A stretch of 64,000 nucleotides of DNA from contig NZ_CP159825.1 in NCBI RefSeq assembly GCF_047729555.1, positions 1,116,001 through 1,180,000 on the forward strand, written 5' to 3'. Below the pieces are notes generated by a model. It was given only the letters and a program-made list of their open reading frames with translations, did no database searches and had not been told where the DNA came from. The position numbers were made by a program, and so were the translations under genes. Origin of the DNA: Porticoccus sp905181945. Lineage in GTDB: Bacteria > Pseudomonadota > Gammaproteobacteria > Pseudomonadales > Porticoccaceae. This document shows, piece by piece, positions 17,623 to 26,204 of this stretch. The number at the start of each line of letters is the position of its first letter. The first letter of the stretch is position 1.

Positions 17623-18831
17623 ATGAACAAATATAAAGTTGGCGGCTGCGTTCGCGACAAATTGCTTGATTATGATTACACAGAAATAGACTGGGTAGTT
17701 GTTGGTTCGACGCCACAAGATCTCCTGGATAAAGGGTTTCTTCAGGTCGGTTCAGGTTTTCCTGTCTTTCTCCATCCTCAAACTAAAGAAGAATATGCTC
17801 TAGCGCGCACCGAACGAAAATCAGGTGTTGGCTACAAGGGATTTGAGTTTTTCACAGATGTGAATGTCACCCTAGAAGAAGATCTTTCAAGAAGAGATCT
17901 GACTATTAACGCCATGGCAGAAGACTCCGATGGCAATATAATAGATCCTTATGGCGGTCAAAAAGATCTCTCTCAAAAAATACTTCGTCATGTCTCAGAT
18001 GCCTTTTTAGAAGACCCTTTGCGCATATTACGTGTGGCACGCTTCGCAGCTCGCTACCATCATCTGGGATTTAAAGTCGCAGACGAGACATTATCATTGA
18101 TGGCCCATATATCAGACAGTGGAGAATTAGTCCATCTTGCCGCCGAAAGAGTATGGGTAGAGACAAACAAAGCACTGCAAGAGAAAACACCTAGTATTTA
18201 TATTGAAGTTTTACGTCAATGTAACGCCCTATCGAAGCTATTTCCAGAAATTGATCGACTCTTCAACGTCCCTCAGAGCATGTCTAAAGCCAATACTGGA
18301 ATGCATACTTTATTATCCTTAGATTATTCAGCTGCGCTAGATAATGATCCATCCACTCGGTTTGCTGTGCTTATTGGCAACGTAGGAAAAGGTATCGATG
18401 CTGCATGCATAGAGCAGCACAATGAAGATGTGAACATTAAAATAGTTCATGATCTTTGCAATCGACTAAAAACGCCAAATCGTTATCGAGAAATCGCAAC
18501 AGCTGTAACTAAATATAGGTCTTTTTGTCATAATTCAAGAAGCTTAGATCCCTCAACTATCGTTGAAATGTTCAAGGGTGTGGGTGCATTCAAGGCATCT
18601 AGTAATCTCATACAATTTGTTAGCTGCTGTGAAGCAGATGCTAACGCCTCTAAGGAATCTAGAGCTGCCTCTTATGATGCAGGCATATGGCTCATCAAAG
18701 TTTTTAACGAAATTCAATTAGTAGATAACAAAGCATTGATGAAGAAAGGCTTTAGTGGCGAACAACTGGGGCAAGAAATTGATAGATGCCGAGAACAAAT
18801 TATTGCTAAATTAATAGAGAAAAAGTTTTGA
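17623..18831 (+). CDS. cca: CCA-adding tRNA nucleotidyltransferase with degenerate HD domain
   Basis: Adds or repairs the 3' CCA of tRNAs. 402 aa, closely following E. coli Cca over the first ~215 residues: VGGCVRDKLL, EIDWVVVGSTPQDLLD, EEYALARTERKSG, RRDLTINAMAED, DPLRILRVARFAARY. The first metal-binding carboxylate is Glu21 where E. coli has Asp21; Asp23 is kept, and Glu is tolerated in this superfamily. The C-terminal part corresponds to the E. coli HD domain (CHDLGKG), but here the segment reads LIGNVGKG (residues 250-257). The His-Asp pair is Gly252-Asn253, so phosphohydrolase/phosphodiesterase activity is probably lost. The last bases overlap the region where the next gene starts. Confidence 0.93.
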   Translation: MNKYKVGGCVRDKLLDYDYTEIDWVVVGSTPQDLLDKGFLQVGSGFPVFLHPQTKEEYALARTERKSGVGYKGFEFFTDVNVTLEEDLSRRDLTINAMAEDSDGNIIDPYGGQKDLSQKILRHVSDAFLEDPLRILRVARFAARYHHLGFKVADETLSLMAHISDSGELVHLAAERVWVETNKALQEKTPSIYIEVLRQCNALSKLFPEIDRLFNVPQSMSKANTGMHTLLSLDYSAALDNDPSTRFAVLIGNVGKGIDAACIEQHNEDVNIKIVHDLCNRLKTPNRYREIATAVTKYRSFCHNSRSLDPSTIVEMFKGVGAFKASSNLIQFVSCCEADANASKESRAASYDAGIWLIKVFNEIQLVDNKALMKKGFSGEQLGQEIDRCREQIIAKLIEKKF

Positions 18832-18836
18832 CCAGC

Positions 18837-19577
18837 ATGAGCGAAAACAAAAATCCGGTAGCGCTTATTACAGGAGCAGCTCGTCGTATTGGTGCAGAAA
18901 TTTCACGCATTTTTCATAACCATGGCTATGATATAGCAATTCATTACAATAATTCTGAGCACGATGCCGAAGCCCTCGCTCAAGAACTAAATTCGGTACG
19001 CAAAGATTCGGCTGCAACTTTTAAAGCACAGCTAGCCAATAGTTCTGACATTAAGGCTATGGTCAAAAAATTACTTTTATGGCGAAAAAAATTAGACGTA
19101 TTGATAAATAATGCTTCGAGTTTTCATCCTAATACCCTAGAAAAATCTAACGAAGATCAGTGGGACGAGCTTATAAATAGCAATCTCAAGGGCCCATATT
19201 TCCTCTGTCAGGCAATCGCCCCGCAACTGAGAAAAAATGCGAGCATCATATCCATTAACGATATCTACGCTTTCAGCCCTCTTCAAGGTTACAGCATATA
19301 CTGTATAGCTAAAGCCGGAAATGCCATGCTCACCAAGTCTTTAGCGAAAGAACTGGCTCCCAAAATACGCGTAAATGGGATAGCACCAGGTGTAATTTTA
19401 TGGCCTGCCTTAGACACACAAATGAATGAGGAAATAAAAGAAAAAATTATGGGTGCAATCCCTCTTAGGCGTAAAGGAGATCCGAAAGATATTGCTCAAA
19501 CAGCCCTCTTTCTAGCAACTTCTGCAAGCTATATTACAGGACAAACTATCGTTGTTGACGGTGGTAGCTCGATATAA
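18837..19577 (+). CDS. SDR oxidoreductase, pteridine-reductase/FolM type
   Basis: Short-chain dehydrogenase of 246 aa. It has the TGAARRIG cofactor loop (TGxxxRxG, the pteridine-reductase variant, with Arg favouring NADPH), NNAS, and a YCIAK active site. The start is ATG 18837, five bases after the cca stop; an in-frame TTG overlaps that stop. Family knowledge: FolM/PTR1-type SDRs reduce dihydropterins and can back up dihydrofolate reductase. Lying beside convergent folB, at the place where Pseudomonas has folK, supports a pterin/folate role. The substrate remains inferred; a generic 3-ketoacyl reductase is less likely given the RRIG loop. Confidence 0.8.
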   Translation: MSENKNPVALITGAARRIGAEISRIFHNHGYDIAIHYNNSEHDAEALAQELNSVRKDSAATFKAQLANSSDIKAMVKKLLLWRKKLDVLINNASSFHPNTLEKSNEDQWDELINSNLKGPYFLCQAIAPQLRKNASIISINDIYAFSPLQGYSIYCIAKAGNAMLTKSLAKELAPKIRVNGIAPGVILWPALDTQMNEEIKEKIMGAIPLRRKGDPKDIAQTALFLATSASYITGQTIVVDGGSSI

Positions 19578-19592
19578 CTACCACTTGCAGCT

Positions 19593-19952
19593 TTACGGTG
19601 TGCCTCCACGCTCTATGATGACTCCAACATCAGCTGCATTAGCAATTGCCCCAGGCTTCCCAATACGAAGTCGCAACCACGAGATACCAAACTCATGGAG
19701 AATAATTTCTGCCACTTTCTCAGCCATCGTTTCTATCAATAAAAATTCACTACTCTGAACAAAGTCCACCAATCGGACTGAAACAGCACTGTAATCGATG
19801 GTAAGTAGAATATCTTCTGATTCGGCTGCTTTATGAATATCGGTAGCCATTTCGAGATCTATGCTAACTATTTGGCGAGACTGGCGCTCCCAGTCATGTA
19901 TGCCAATAATAGTATTTATCTCAAGATTCTTAATATAAACAATATCTGACAC
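19593..19952 (-). CDS. folB: Dihydroneopterin aldolase FolB
   Basis: Cleaves 7,8-dihydroneopterin to 6-hydroxymethyl-dihydropterin plus glycolaldehyde in folate synthesis. 119 aa, the usual length. The catalytic Glu lies in IIGIHDWERQSRQ and the Lys in RIGKPGAIANA, both as in the family. The GTG start at 19952 is three bases after the tsaD stop, with GAGGAA across the tsaD end, so translation is coupled to tsaD. The plsY gene that separates folB and tsaD in Pseudomonas is absent. Tail-to-tail with the SDR, 15 bp apart. Confidence 0.95.
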   Translation of the reverse strand: MSDIVYIKNLEINTIIGIHDWERQSRQIVSIDLEMATDIHKAAESEDILLTIDYSAVSVRLVDFVQSSEFLLIETMAEKVAEIILHEFGISWLRLRIGKPGAIANAADVGVIIERGGTP

Positions 19953-19955
19953 GCT

Positions 19956-20993
19956 TTATTCCTCGGTTAAAGGCATAAGGTTATCCATTGGCCATCGCGG
20001 TTTAGCGGTAACGGCTAGATCTTCATGATATCCCGCCAAAAGACGCTGGCATCCAGCATAAGCAATCATAGCGCCATTGTCAGTACAAAACTCATGTCTC
20101 GCATAGAAGACCTCACCATTAATCTTATGTATTCTCTCAGTCAGTTTTTCTCTTAGTCGCTCATTAGCAGAAACTCCACCAGCAACAACCAACCTCTTTA
20201 AGCCAGTTTGCTTAAGTGCTCGAAGACATTTAATTGTTAGTGTGTCTATAACAGCCTCCTCAAAGGCACAAGCTATATCTGCAGAGGTCTGATCGTCTGG
20301 CAAAACGTCATCGCCACGATATTTTACGATAGTATTCAAGGTGAATGTCTTTAGTCCAGAAAAACTAAAATCAAGGCCAGGTCGATCTGTCATAGGCCGA
20401 GGAAACTTGAATTTTTCAGCCACACCTTTCTTTGCAAGCTCAGCAATTGCTGGGCCTCCAGGATAATCCAGATCAAGCATCTTCGCTGCTTTGTCAAATG
20501 CTTCACCTGCTGCATCATCAAGTGATTGACCTAAGATATGATAAATACCGACGCCCTTAACTTCTACCAACTGGGTATGTCCGCCTGACACTAGCAGTGC
20601 AATAAAAGGAAATGCTGGCGGACTCTCTTCCAGCATTGGAGCCAACAAGTGCCCCTCCATATGATGAATTCCTATTGCAGGAACCTGCCAAGCATATGCC
20701 AAGGCGCGTCCGACGCACACCCCCACCATCAAGGCACCAATTAGTCCCGGACCTGAAGTGTAAGCTAAGCCATCAATTTCTTTCGCTGTGGTGTTGGCAT
20801 CCGATAAAACTTGCTTAATTAAGGGTAAAATTTTTCTCACATGATCTCGAGAGGCTAGCTCTGGAACCACCCCACCATATTCAGCGTGAACTCCTATTTG
20901 GCTATACAGATCATGCGCTAAAAGCCCACCATTACTATCATATACAGCAATGCCGGTTTCATCGCAGGAAGTCTCAATACCTAGTACTCGCAT
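19956..20993 (-). CDS. tsaD: tRNA threonylcarbamoyladenosine transferase TsaD
   Basis: Catalytic subunit that, with TsaB/TsaE, puts the threonylcarbamoyl group on A37 of ANN-decoding tRNAs. 345 aa. It starts MRVLGIETSCDETGIAVYD. The metal-binding HxxxH is in GIHHMEGHLLAP, and ALLVSGGHTQLV and VVAGGVSANERLR are ASKHA-fold motifs. It is divergent from rpsU, one of the most conserved arrangements in Gammaproteobacteria, and overlaps functionally with tsaE at 54772-55287 in this window. Leads a two-gene unit with folB. Confidence 0.97.
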   Translation of the reverse strand: MRVLGIETSCDETGIAVYDSNGGLLAHDLYSQIGVHAEYGGVVPELASRDHVRKILPLIKQVLSDANTTAKEIDGLAYTSGPGLIGALMVGVCVGRALAYAWQVPAIGIHHMEGHLLAPMLEESPPAFPFIALLVSGGHTQLVEVKGVGIYHILGQSLDDAAGEAFDKAAKMLDLDYPGGPAIAELAKKGVAEKFKFPRPMTDRPGLDFSFSGLKTFTLNTIVKYRGDDVLPDDQTSADIACAFEEAVIDTLTIKCLRALKQTGLKRLVVAGGVSANERLREKLTERIHKINGEVFYARHEFCTDNGAMIAYAGCQRLLAGYHEDLAVTAKPRWPMDNLMPLTEE

Positions 20994-21074
20994 TGTTTTA
21001 ACTCAACTCTATTAATACTGGATCTGCAGAAACACTTACTTAATTTGACACTATATTGACTGCTATCATTACTA

Positions 21075-21105
21075 ATTTTTTATTTTTTTAAAAAAAATAA
21101 AAAAT
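21075..21105. repeat. Near-perfect T/A palindrome in the tsaD-rpsU divergent region
   Basis: T6-A-T7 followed by A8-T-A6, an inverted repeat that is symmetrical apart from one extra A. It lies in the 305-bp gap 20994-21298, about 65 bp upstream of the rpsU -35. Such an A/T tract could act as an upstream activating or bending element or form a cruciform. Apart from this and the rpsU promoter, I see nothing else in the gap. Confidence 0.8.
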
Positions 21106-21169
21106 CACATGCTTAAGCAAAAAGAAATATATGCATCTTATGTCGCACTCAACGCAACTCATAAAAGTT

Positions 21170-21198
21170 TTGCAACTCAGACAGTATATGTTTAGAAT
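21170..21198 (+). promoter_or_regulatory. Sigma-70 promoter of the rpsU-yqeY-dnaG-rpoD cluster
   Basis: TTGCAA (21170-21175), a 17-bp spacer and TAGAAT (21193-21198), giving a leader of about 95 nt ahead of rpsU. Both hexamers and spacing are good. Confidence 0.7.
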
Positions 21199-21298
21199 AC
21201 TGGCCCTTGCGAGTAAAGGAGTATCTTTTCTTAATATTTTTAAAAAAGACTCTTTTAATTCTTAAATAACTAGCAGTATACAATAGGATAGTGAATAC

Positions 21299-21514
21299 AT
21301 GCCTTTCGTTCGCATTAAAGAAAATGAGCCCTTCGATGTCGCTTTACGTCGCTTCAAGCGTTCATGTGAAAAAGCTGGAATTCTAGCAGATGTTCGCAGT
21401 AAGGAGTTCTATGAAAAACCAACATGGGAGCGCAAAAGAAAAGCTGCAGCAGCGGTTAAGCGTCATGCTAAAAAGAATTCTAGGGATAACAAGAAATTTG
21501 TACGCATGTACTAA
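21299..21514 (+). CDS. rpsU: 30S ribosomal protein S21
   Basis: Small-subunit protein needed for mRNA initiation complexes. 71 aa, beginning MPFVRIKENEPFDVALRRFK and with ERKRKAAAAVKRHAKK, essentially the family consensus. AGGA precedes the ATG. It is the first gene of the macromolecular-synthesis cluster; a hairpin terminator right after it (21552-21577) sets S21 output apart from the lower-level downstream genes, as in E. coli. Confidence 0.98.
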   Translation: MPFVRIKENEPFDVALRRFKRSCEKAGILADVRSKEFYEKPTWERKRKAAAAVKRHAKKNSRDNKKFVRMY

Positions 21515-21551
21515 GTTCAATTATAGGGCTAAGTTAAAAATTTATCGTTTA

Positions 21552-21577
21552 AGCGCCGCAATGTCGGCGCTTTTTTT
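21552..21577 (+). terminator. Intrinsic terminator/attenuator between rpsU and yqeY
   Basis: AGCGCCG, six-base loop CAATGT, CGGCGCT and a run of seven T. Strong hairpin 38 bp after the rpsU stop; read-through is needed unless yqeY has its own promoter, and it matches the E. coli attenuator located between rpsU and dnaG. Confidence 0.9.
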
Positions 21578-21602
21578 GTTTATAGAGCCAAGGATGAGCT
21601 AA

Positions 21603-22043
21603 ATGCTAAAAGCACAGATCACACAAGAAATGAAAAATGCTATGCGTGCTAAAAATAAACTAAAATTGGGCGCAATTAGGCTCATTTTATCTGGTATAAA
21701 GCAGATTGAAGTAGATGAACGGATTGAGCTAGATGATGTTCGAATTTTGGCTGTACTCGATAAAATGGTAAAGCAACGTCGTGACTCTGTTACACAGTAT
21801 GTAGACGCAAATCGACAGGAATTGGCAGATATAGAACTGGCTGAGATAGTAATTATACAAGAGTTCTTACCTGAAGCTCTTAGTGATTCTGAGGTTGCGA
21901 CTATGGTATCTGATGCTATTGCTGAATCAGGCGCTCAGTCTATGAAAGATATGGGTGCAATCATGGCAATCATCAAACCTAAAATTCAAGGCCGTGCCGA
22001 TGTTGGCGCAGTAAGCACAATAATTAAAGCTAAGCTAAGCTAG
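21603..22043 (+). CDS. yqeY: GatB/YqeY domain protein
   Basis: 146 aa all-helical protein of the GatB/YqeY family, beginning MLKAQITQEMKNAMRAKNKL, with the conserved VLDKMVKQRRDSVTQY and EIVIIQEFLPEALS, and MKDMGAIMAIIKPKIQGRAD near the end. The family shares the tRNA-binding helical/tail domain of the GatB amidotransferase subunit; as a stand-alone protein its role is unproven, though a tRNA-related function is often suggested. Always between rpsU and dnaG in many Proteobacteria, as here. ATG lies 25 bases after the terminator T-run. Confidence 0.93.
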   Translation: MLKAQITQEMKNAMRAKNKLKLGAIRLILSGIKQIEVDERIELDDVRILAVLDKMVKQRRDSVTQYVDANRQELADIELAEIVIIQEFLPEALSDSEVATMVSDAIAESGAQSMKDMGAIMAIIKPKIQGRADVGAVSTIIKAKLS

Positions 22044-22186
22044 TCAGGCTGTGCAGTTTAATTCTCCTGGCAGGATAACTCTGTTAAATTGTAAGCTGGC
22101 ATAAAAAGGCTTATGGTTATCCTAGCCCAACATGTAATACTTTGTTTAGTTATAAGTCGCTAAGTTAAAGCAAAGGCAGCAAATAC

Positions 22187-24148
22187 ATGCCAAGTAAAAT
22201 TCCGCAAAGCTTCATCGATGACGTGCTTGACCGATTAGATATTGTTGATGTGGTAGGAAGTCGCTTAGACCTTCGAAAATCTGGCAAGAATTATTCTGCC
22301 TGCTGTCCATTTCATGACGAAAAGACTCCTTCCTTTAGTGTGAGCCCAGACAAGCAGTTTTACTATTGTTTTGGTTGCGGTGTCGGGGGAAATGCAATCG
22401 GCTTTGTTCTTGATTTTGATAGGACCTCTTTTCCTGAAACTATGGAAATGCTGGCAAAGCAAGTTGGCCTAGAGGTACCTCATAAAGCGCATGATACGGA
22501 CGCTAACATCAGCTACAAGAAATCTCTTTACGCTATAATGAAAGAGGCTGATAATTTTTACCGTAGCAATCTGCGTGAACCGATTAATGCCAAAAGAGCT
22601 GTCAATTATTTAAAATCTAGGAAGCTGAGCGGTGAAACTGCTCGTAACTTTGGCATTGGCTTTGCGTTACCTGGATGGGACAACTTACTCCAAGGTCTGG
22701 GCAGCAACGACGAGAGGATTCAACAATTTAAAGATGTTGGGCTTCTGGTTGACCGTCATGATGAAAATAAACTTTATGATCGTTTTCGCGATCGAATCAT
22801 GTTTCCAATTAGAGATGTTCGGGGTCGAACAATCGGCTTTGGTGGTCGCGTGCTTGGTGACGACAAACCAAAATATCTGAATTCACCTGAGACACCGCTA
22901 TTCCATAAAAGTCGAGAGCTGTATGGGCTTTATGAAGCGAATCATCATCTTCGTGAGATTAAAAATCTGATCGTAGTAGAAGGATATATGGATGTTGCAG
23001 TCTTATCTCAAAATGGTGTCCATAATACTGCAGCTACACTAGGTACGGCTGTCACAATAGAACATCTTAATAAACTATTTCGGTATACCTCTGAAGTTAT
23101 TTTCTGCTTCGATGGTGATGAGGCTGGTCGGAAGGCTGCATCTCGAGCCCTTGAGGCAAGTCTCCCCATAATGTTGGATGGGCGTTCAGCAAAGTTCATG
23201 TTCTTGCCTGAAGGAGAAGACCCTGACTCATTAGTTCTAAAGGTTGGCTCCGCACAATTTCTTGAGCTAGTAGAAAATGCAATGCCGCTTTCTGACTTTC
23301 TTTTTGAGTCAATTTCTGAGAATCATGATCATGATTCACTAGATGGTCGAGCGCGGCTAAGTAAACTCGCAGCACCACTAATCAATAAAATGCCTTTGGG
23401 GGTATTTAAAACTTTAATGATTCAAACTTTATCCCAGCGCACAGGACTGGATGCAAGTACACTCTCTAAGTTAATAGAACCAGCGCATGATCCGATGCAA
23501 ACACATCAAGAGAAGGAAAAAGAGAAAGTAAAATCAGATGATTACTTGGAATATTATAGCGACCTAAATACAAGGCATCACTTAGATCACAGCAAGTCAA
23601 ATCATCCAAAAAATTCCAATATCGAAAAATCTTCTAGAAAAAATAAGCGTATAAAAATTCCGGCTATGCAAACATTGATTGCTCTTTTGGCCAATCACCC
23701 AGAGCTTGTAAAATATTTGCCCAACGTGGAAGTGTTGGCAGACTTAAAAACTGAAGGAACAGATATTCTCATTTCTTTGGCAAGAATAATTCATGAGAAT
23801 CCTGATTATACGCTAAACCATATTATCGGTTACTGGCGAAGTACCCATGATCAAGCTCAAGCAGAGCAGCTAGCTAACATCGCTGCAATAGATTTATTTC
23901 GTCCTTTAGCTAACAGCCATAGAGACAACGTCAAAGAATTTAAAGAGATATTAGCTCGATTAACAAGAGACTCAATGGTCAATATGAAGCCAATGGATTT
24001 GTTTCTTTATTTGGCCAAAAAAGAGTCTATCGACGATCATGATCTAAAAAACCTTAATCGTGCATGGCTAAATCTTCCCAAAGAACAACAAAATGATGAA
24101 ATAAAATCACTTTTTAATCAAATAACAGGAAAGCCAAGGATTCTTTGA
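22187..24148 (+). CDS. dnaG: DNA primase DnaG
   Basis: Synthesises RNA primers at the replication fork. 653 aa. Zinc-ribbon with Cys40-Pro-Phe-His43 and Cys61-Phe-Gly-Cys64. The catalytic core includes FPIRDVRGRTIGFGGRVL and the Toprim part VVEGYMDVAVL with FCFDGDEAGRKAA. A Lys/Glu/Ser-rich linker (about 435-490) leads to the C-terminal DnaB-helicase-interaction domain. It is 143 bp after yqeY and 111 bp ahead of rpoD in the classical cluster. Confidence 0.97.
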   Translation: MPSKIPQSFIDDVLDRLDIVDVVGSRLDLRKSGKNYSACCPFHDEKTPSFSVSPDKQFYYCFGCGVGGNAIGFVLDFDRTSFPETMEMLAKQVGLEVPHKAHDTDANISYKKSLYAIMKEADNFYRSNLREPINAKRAVNYLKSRKLSGETARNFGIGFALPGWDNLLQGLGSNDERIQQFKDVGLLVDRHDENKLYDRFRDRIMFPIRDVRGRTIGFGGRVLGDDKPKYLNSPETPLFHKSRELYGLYEANHHLREIKNLIVVEGYMDVAVLSQNGVHNTAATLGTAVTIEHLNKLFRYTSEVIFCFDGDEAGRKAASRALEASLPIMLDGRSAKFMFLPEGEDPDSLVLKVGSAQFLELVENAMPLSDFLFESISENHDHDSLDGRARLSKLAAPLINKMPLGVFKTLMIQTLSQRTGLDASTLSKLIEPAHDPMQTHQEKEKEKVKSDDYLEYYSDLNTRHHLDHSKSNHPKNSNIEKSSRKNKRIKIPAMQTLIALLANHPELVKYLPNVEVLADLKTEGTDILISLARIIHENPDYTLNHIIGYWRSTHDQAQAEQLANIAAIDLFRPLANSHRDNVKEFKEILARLTRDSMVNMKPMDLFLYLAKKESIDDHDLKNLNRAWLNLPKEQQNDEIKSLFNQITGKPRIL

Positions 24149-24183
24149 TAGTAAAAAAAATTACCTAATTTTCTTAGACAGAT

Positions 24184-24212
24184 AGGACAAATTGAGTTTG
24201 TTTTAGTATAAT
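24184..24212 (+). promoter_or_regulatory. Probable internal promoter of rpoD
   Basis: AGGACA (24184-24189; four of six matches to TTGACA), a 17-bp spacer and a perfect TATAAT (24207-24212), 47 bp ahead of the rpoD ATG. It would allow rpoD expression independent of rpsU-dnaG read-through. Confidence 0.55.
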
Positions 24213-24259
24213 TACACACTGTCTTTTTCCCATCCAACTTTAGTCATAGCAGATCGTAT

Positions 24260-26095
24260 ATGAGCGGTATCGCACAACAACAATCACGGATCAAAGATTT
24301 AATTATCAGAGGTAGAGAGCAGGGGTACCTGACTTATGCTGATGTAAATGATCATCTACCTCAAGATATTTCTGACCCCGATCAGGTAGAAGATATCATT
24401 CAAATGATTAATGACATGGGGATCAGTGTCTTCGAAAGCGCACCAGATGCCGAAGATCTCCTCAACACTGCAGACATAACTACCGATGATGTTGCTGTTG
24501 CCGAGGCTGCTGCTGCACTTGCTGCTGTAGAAACAGAACAGCATCGAACTACAGATCCTGTTCGTATGTACATGCGTGAAATGGGTACAGTTGAACTGCT
24601 TACCCGCGAAGGTGAGATAGCAATTGCCAAACGTATCGAGGAAGGTATTCGCGAACTAATGTGCTCTATAGCGGAATGGCCAGATATCGTCGATTACATC
24701 ATTGAAGAATATGATCTCATAGAAAAAGATGAACGAAAACTCGCGGATATTCTGATTGGTTATTTGAATCCCATGGAGCATGTGCCTTCTGCTCTCGCCC
24801 AAGCAGAAGCAGCCAAGAAGGAGGAAGAAGAAAACGGCGAGACCGAGGTGACTGAAGATGAAGATGAAGATGAGCCTGATACTGGTTTAGACCCGATAGA
24901 AGCAAAAGAGCGTTTTGATCTCCTAAAAAAATTAAACAACAGTGCTAAAAAAGCATTAAAGAAGCATGGTCGTGATCATAAGATCACCATAAAAGCCATG
25001 AGTGAGCTTAGCGAACACTTTAAATATCTGAAGCTAGCTCCACGAAAATTTGATCCTCTAATTGTCTTGGTGCGCGAAGCTCTTGGTCTGGTCAGGGCCG
25101 CAGAACGACAAATTACAGCGCTAGCTGTTCGTCAATCCAGGATGCCAAGAGGTGAGTTTATTCAAAGTTTCCCTGGAAATGAAACTAATGAAAACTGGGT
25201 AACGGAAGTATGTAGTGGTAATCATTCATACTCGGAAGCTTTAAAGCTACAGGAAGTCGAAATACAAAGGGCTCAGCGTCGCTTAGGTCGGATTTCTGCA
25301 AAGAATGGCTTAACTATAACCCAGGTCAAAGATATCAATCGTCGTATGTCTATAGGTGAAGCTAAAGCGAGGCGAGCTAAAAAAGAGATGGTTGAGGCTA
25401 ACTTACGTTTGGTTATCTCTATTGCAAAAAAATATACCAATAGAGGCCTCCAATTCCTTGATCTCATACAAGAGGGGAACATTGGGCTAATGAAAGCAGT
25501 TGATAAGTTCGAGTATCGCCGCGGCTATAAATTTTCCACCTACGCCACTTGGTGGATACGCCAAGCAATTACTCGATCTATTGCTGACCAAGCACGAACT
25601 ATTCGTATTCCTGTTCATATGATTGAAACTATCAATAAACTTAATCGTATTTCAAGGCAAATGCTTCAAGAAATTGGTAGGGAGCCAACGCCCGAAGAAT
25701 TGGGTGAGCGAATGGAAATGTCTGAAGATAAAATTCGCAAGGTGCTGAAAATTGCCAAAGAGCCTATCTCAATGGAAACCCCGATTGGGGACGATGATGA
25801 TTCTCACTTAGGTGACTTTATTGAAGATGTGAACATTCTGTCACCAGTTGATTTTGCCACCAATGACAGCTTAACGGATGCGACCAAAGAAGTTTTAAAT
25901 GGCCTTACCATGAGAGAAGCTAAAGTGCTTCGCATGAGATTTGGTATTGATATGAATACAGATCACACGCTGGAAGAGGTAGGCAAACAATTCGATGTAA
26001 CGCGAGAACGAATTCGCCAAATTGAAGCTAAAGCACTACGTAAACTTCGCCATCCCAGCCGCTCTGATCATTTGCGTAGTTTTCTTGATGAGTAA
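24260..26095 (+). CDS. rpoD: RNA polymerase primary sigma factor RpoD (sigma-70)
   Basis: 611 aa housekeeping sigma. Region 1.1 at residues 1-80; region 1.2 with TDPVRMYMREMGTVELLTRE; an acidic non-conserved region including ETEVTEDEDEDEPD. Region 2 has IGLMKAVDKFEYRRGYKFST and YATWWIRQAITRSIADQART; region 3 has PVHMIETINKLNR; region 4 has MRFGIDMNTDHTLEEVG and the -35-binding helix FDVTRERIRQIEAKALRKLR. Last gene of the macromolecular-synthesis cluster; a tRNA gene follows after 17 bp and is likely cut out of the same transcript. Confidence 0.98.
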   Translation: MSGIAQQQSRIKDLIIRGREQGYLTYADVNDHLPQDISDPDQVEDIIQMINDMGISVFESAPDAEDLLNTADITTDDVAVAEAAAALAAVETEQHRTTDPVRMYMREMGTVELLTREGEIAIAKRIEEGIRELMCSIAEWPDIVDYIIEEYDLIEKDERKLADILIGYLNPMEHVPSALAQAEAAKKEEEENGETEVTEDEDEDEPDTGLDPIEAKERFDLLKKLNNSAKKALKKHGRDHKITIKAMSELSEHFKYLKLAPRKFDPLIVLVREALGLVRAAERQITALAVRQSRMPRGEFIQSFPGNETNENWVTEVCSGNHSYSEALKLQEVEIQRAQRRLGRISAKNGLTITQVKDINRRMSIGEAKARRAKKEMVEANLRLVISIAKKYTNRGLQFLDLIQEGNIGLMKAVDKFEYRRGYKFSTYATWWIRQAITRSIADQARTIRIPVHMIETINKLNRISRQMLQEIGREPTPEELGERMEMSEDKIRKVLKIAKEPISMETPIGDDDDSHLGDFIEDVNILSPVDFATNDSLTDATKEVLNGLTMREAKVLRMRFGIDMNTDHTLEEVGKQFDVTRERIRQIEAKALRKLRHPSRSDHLRSFLDE

Positions 26096-26112
26096 CGCGA
26101 GCAACGCTTAAA

Positions 26113-26189
26113 GGGCCCATAGCTCAGCTGGTTAGAGCAGTCGACTCATAATCGATTGGTCCCAGGTTCAAGTCCTGGTGGGCCCACCA
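26113..26189 (+). tRNA. tRNA-Ile2 (CAU anticodon, to be lysidinylated)
   Basis: 77-nt cloverleaf: acceptor GGGCCCA / TGGGCCC, D arm GCTC...GAGC, anticodon stem GTCGA / TCGAT with loop CTCATAA, T arm CCAGG-TTCAAGT-CCTGG, and encoded CCA. The anticodon CAU could mean Met, but the anticodon stem and the TGGTC variable region follow E. coli Ile2 (ileX) rather than elongator Met (stem CATCA/TGATG). Such tRNAs read AUA after TilS makes lysidine at C34. It lies 17 bp after rpoD with no separate promoter visible. Confidence 0.9.
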
Positions 26190-26204
26190 TTCAATGTTAC
26201 ATGG

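Noticed and set aside
26113..26189. Reading the CAU tRNA as elongator or initiator tRNA-Met
   Set aside because: The anticodon stem GTCGA/TCGAT and TTGGTC variable region follow Ile2. The elongator-Met stem pattern is absent, and the initiator's three G-C pairs and unpaired first base are not seen.
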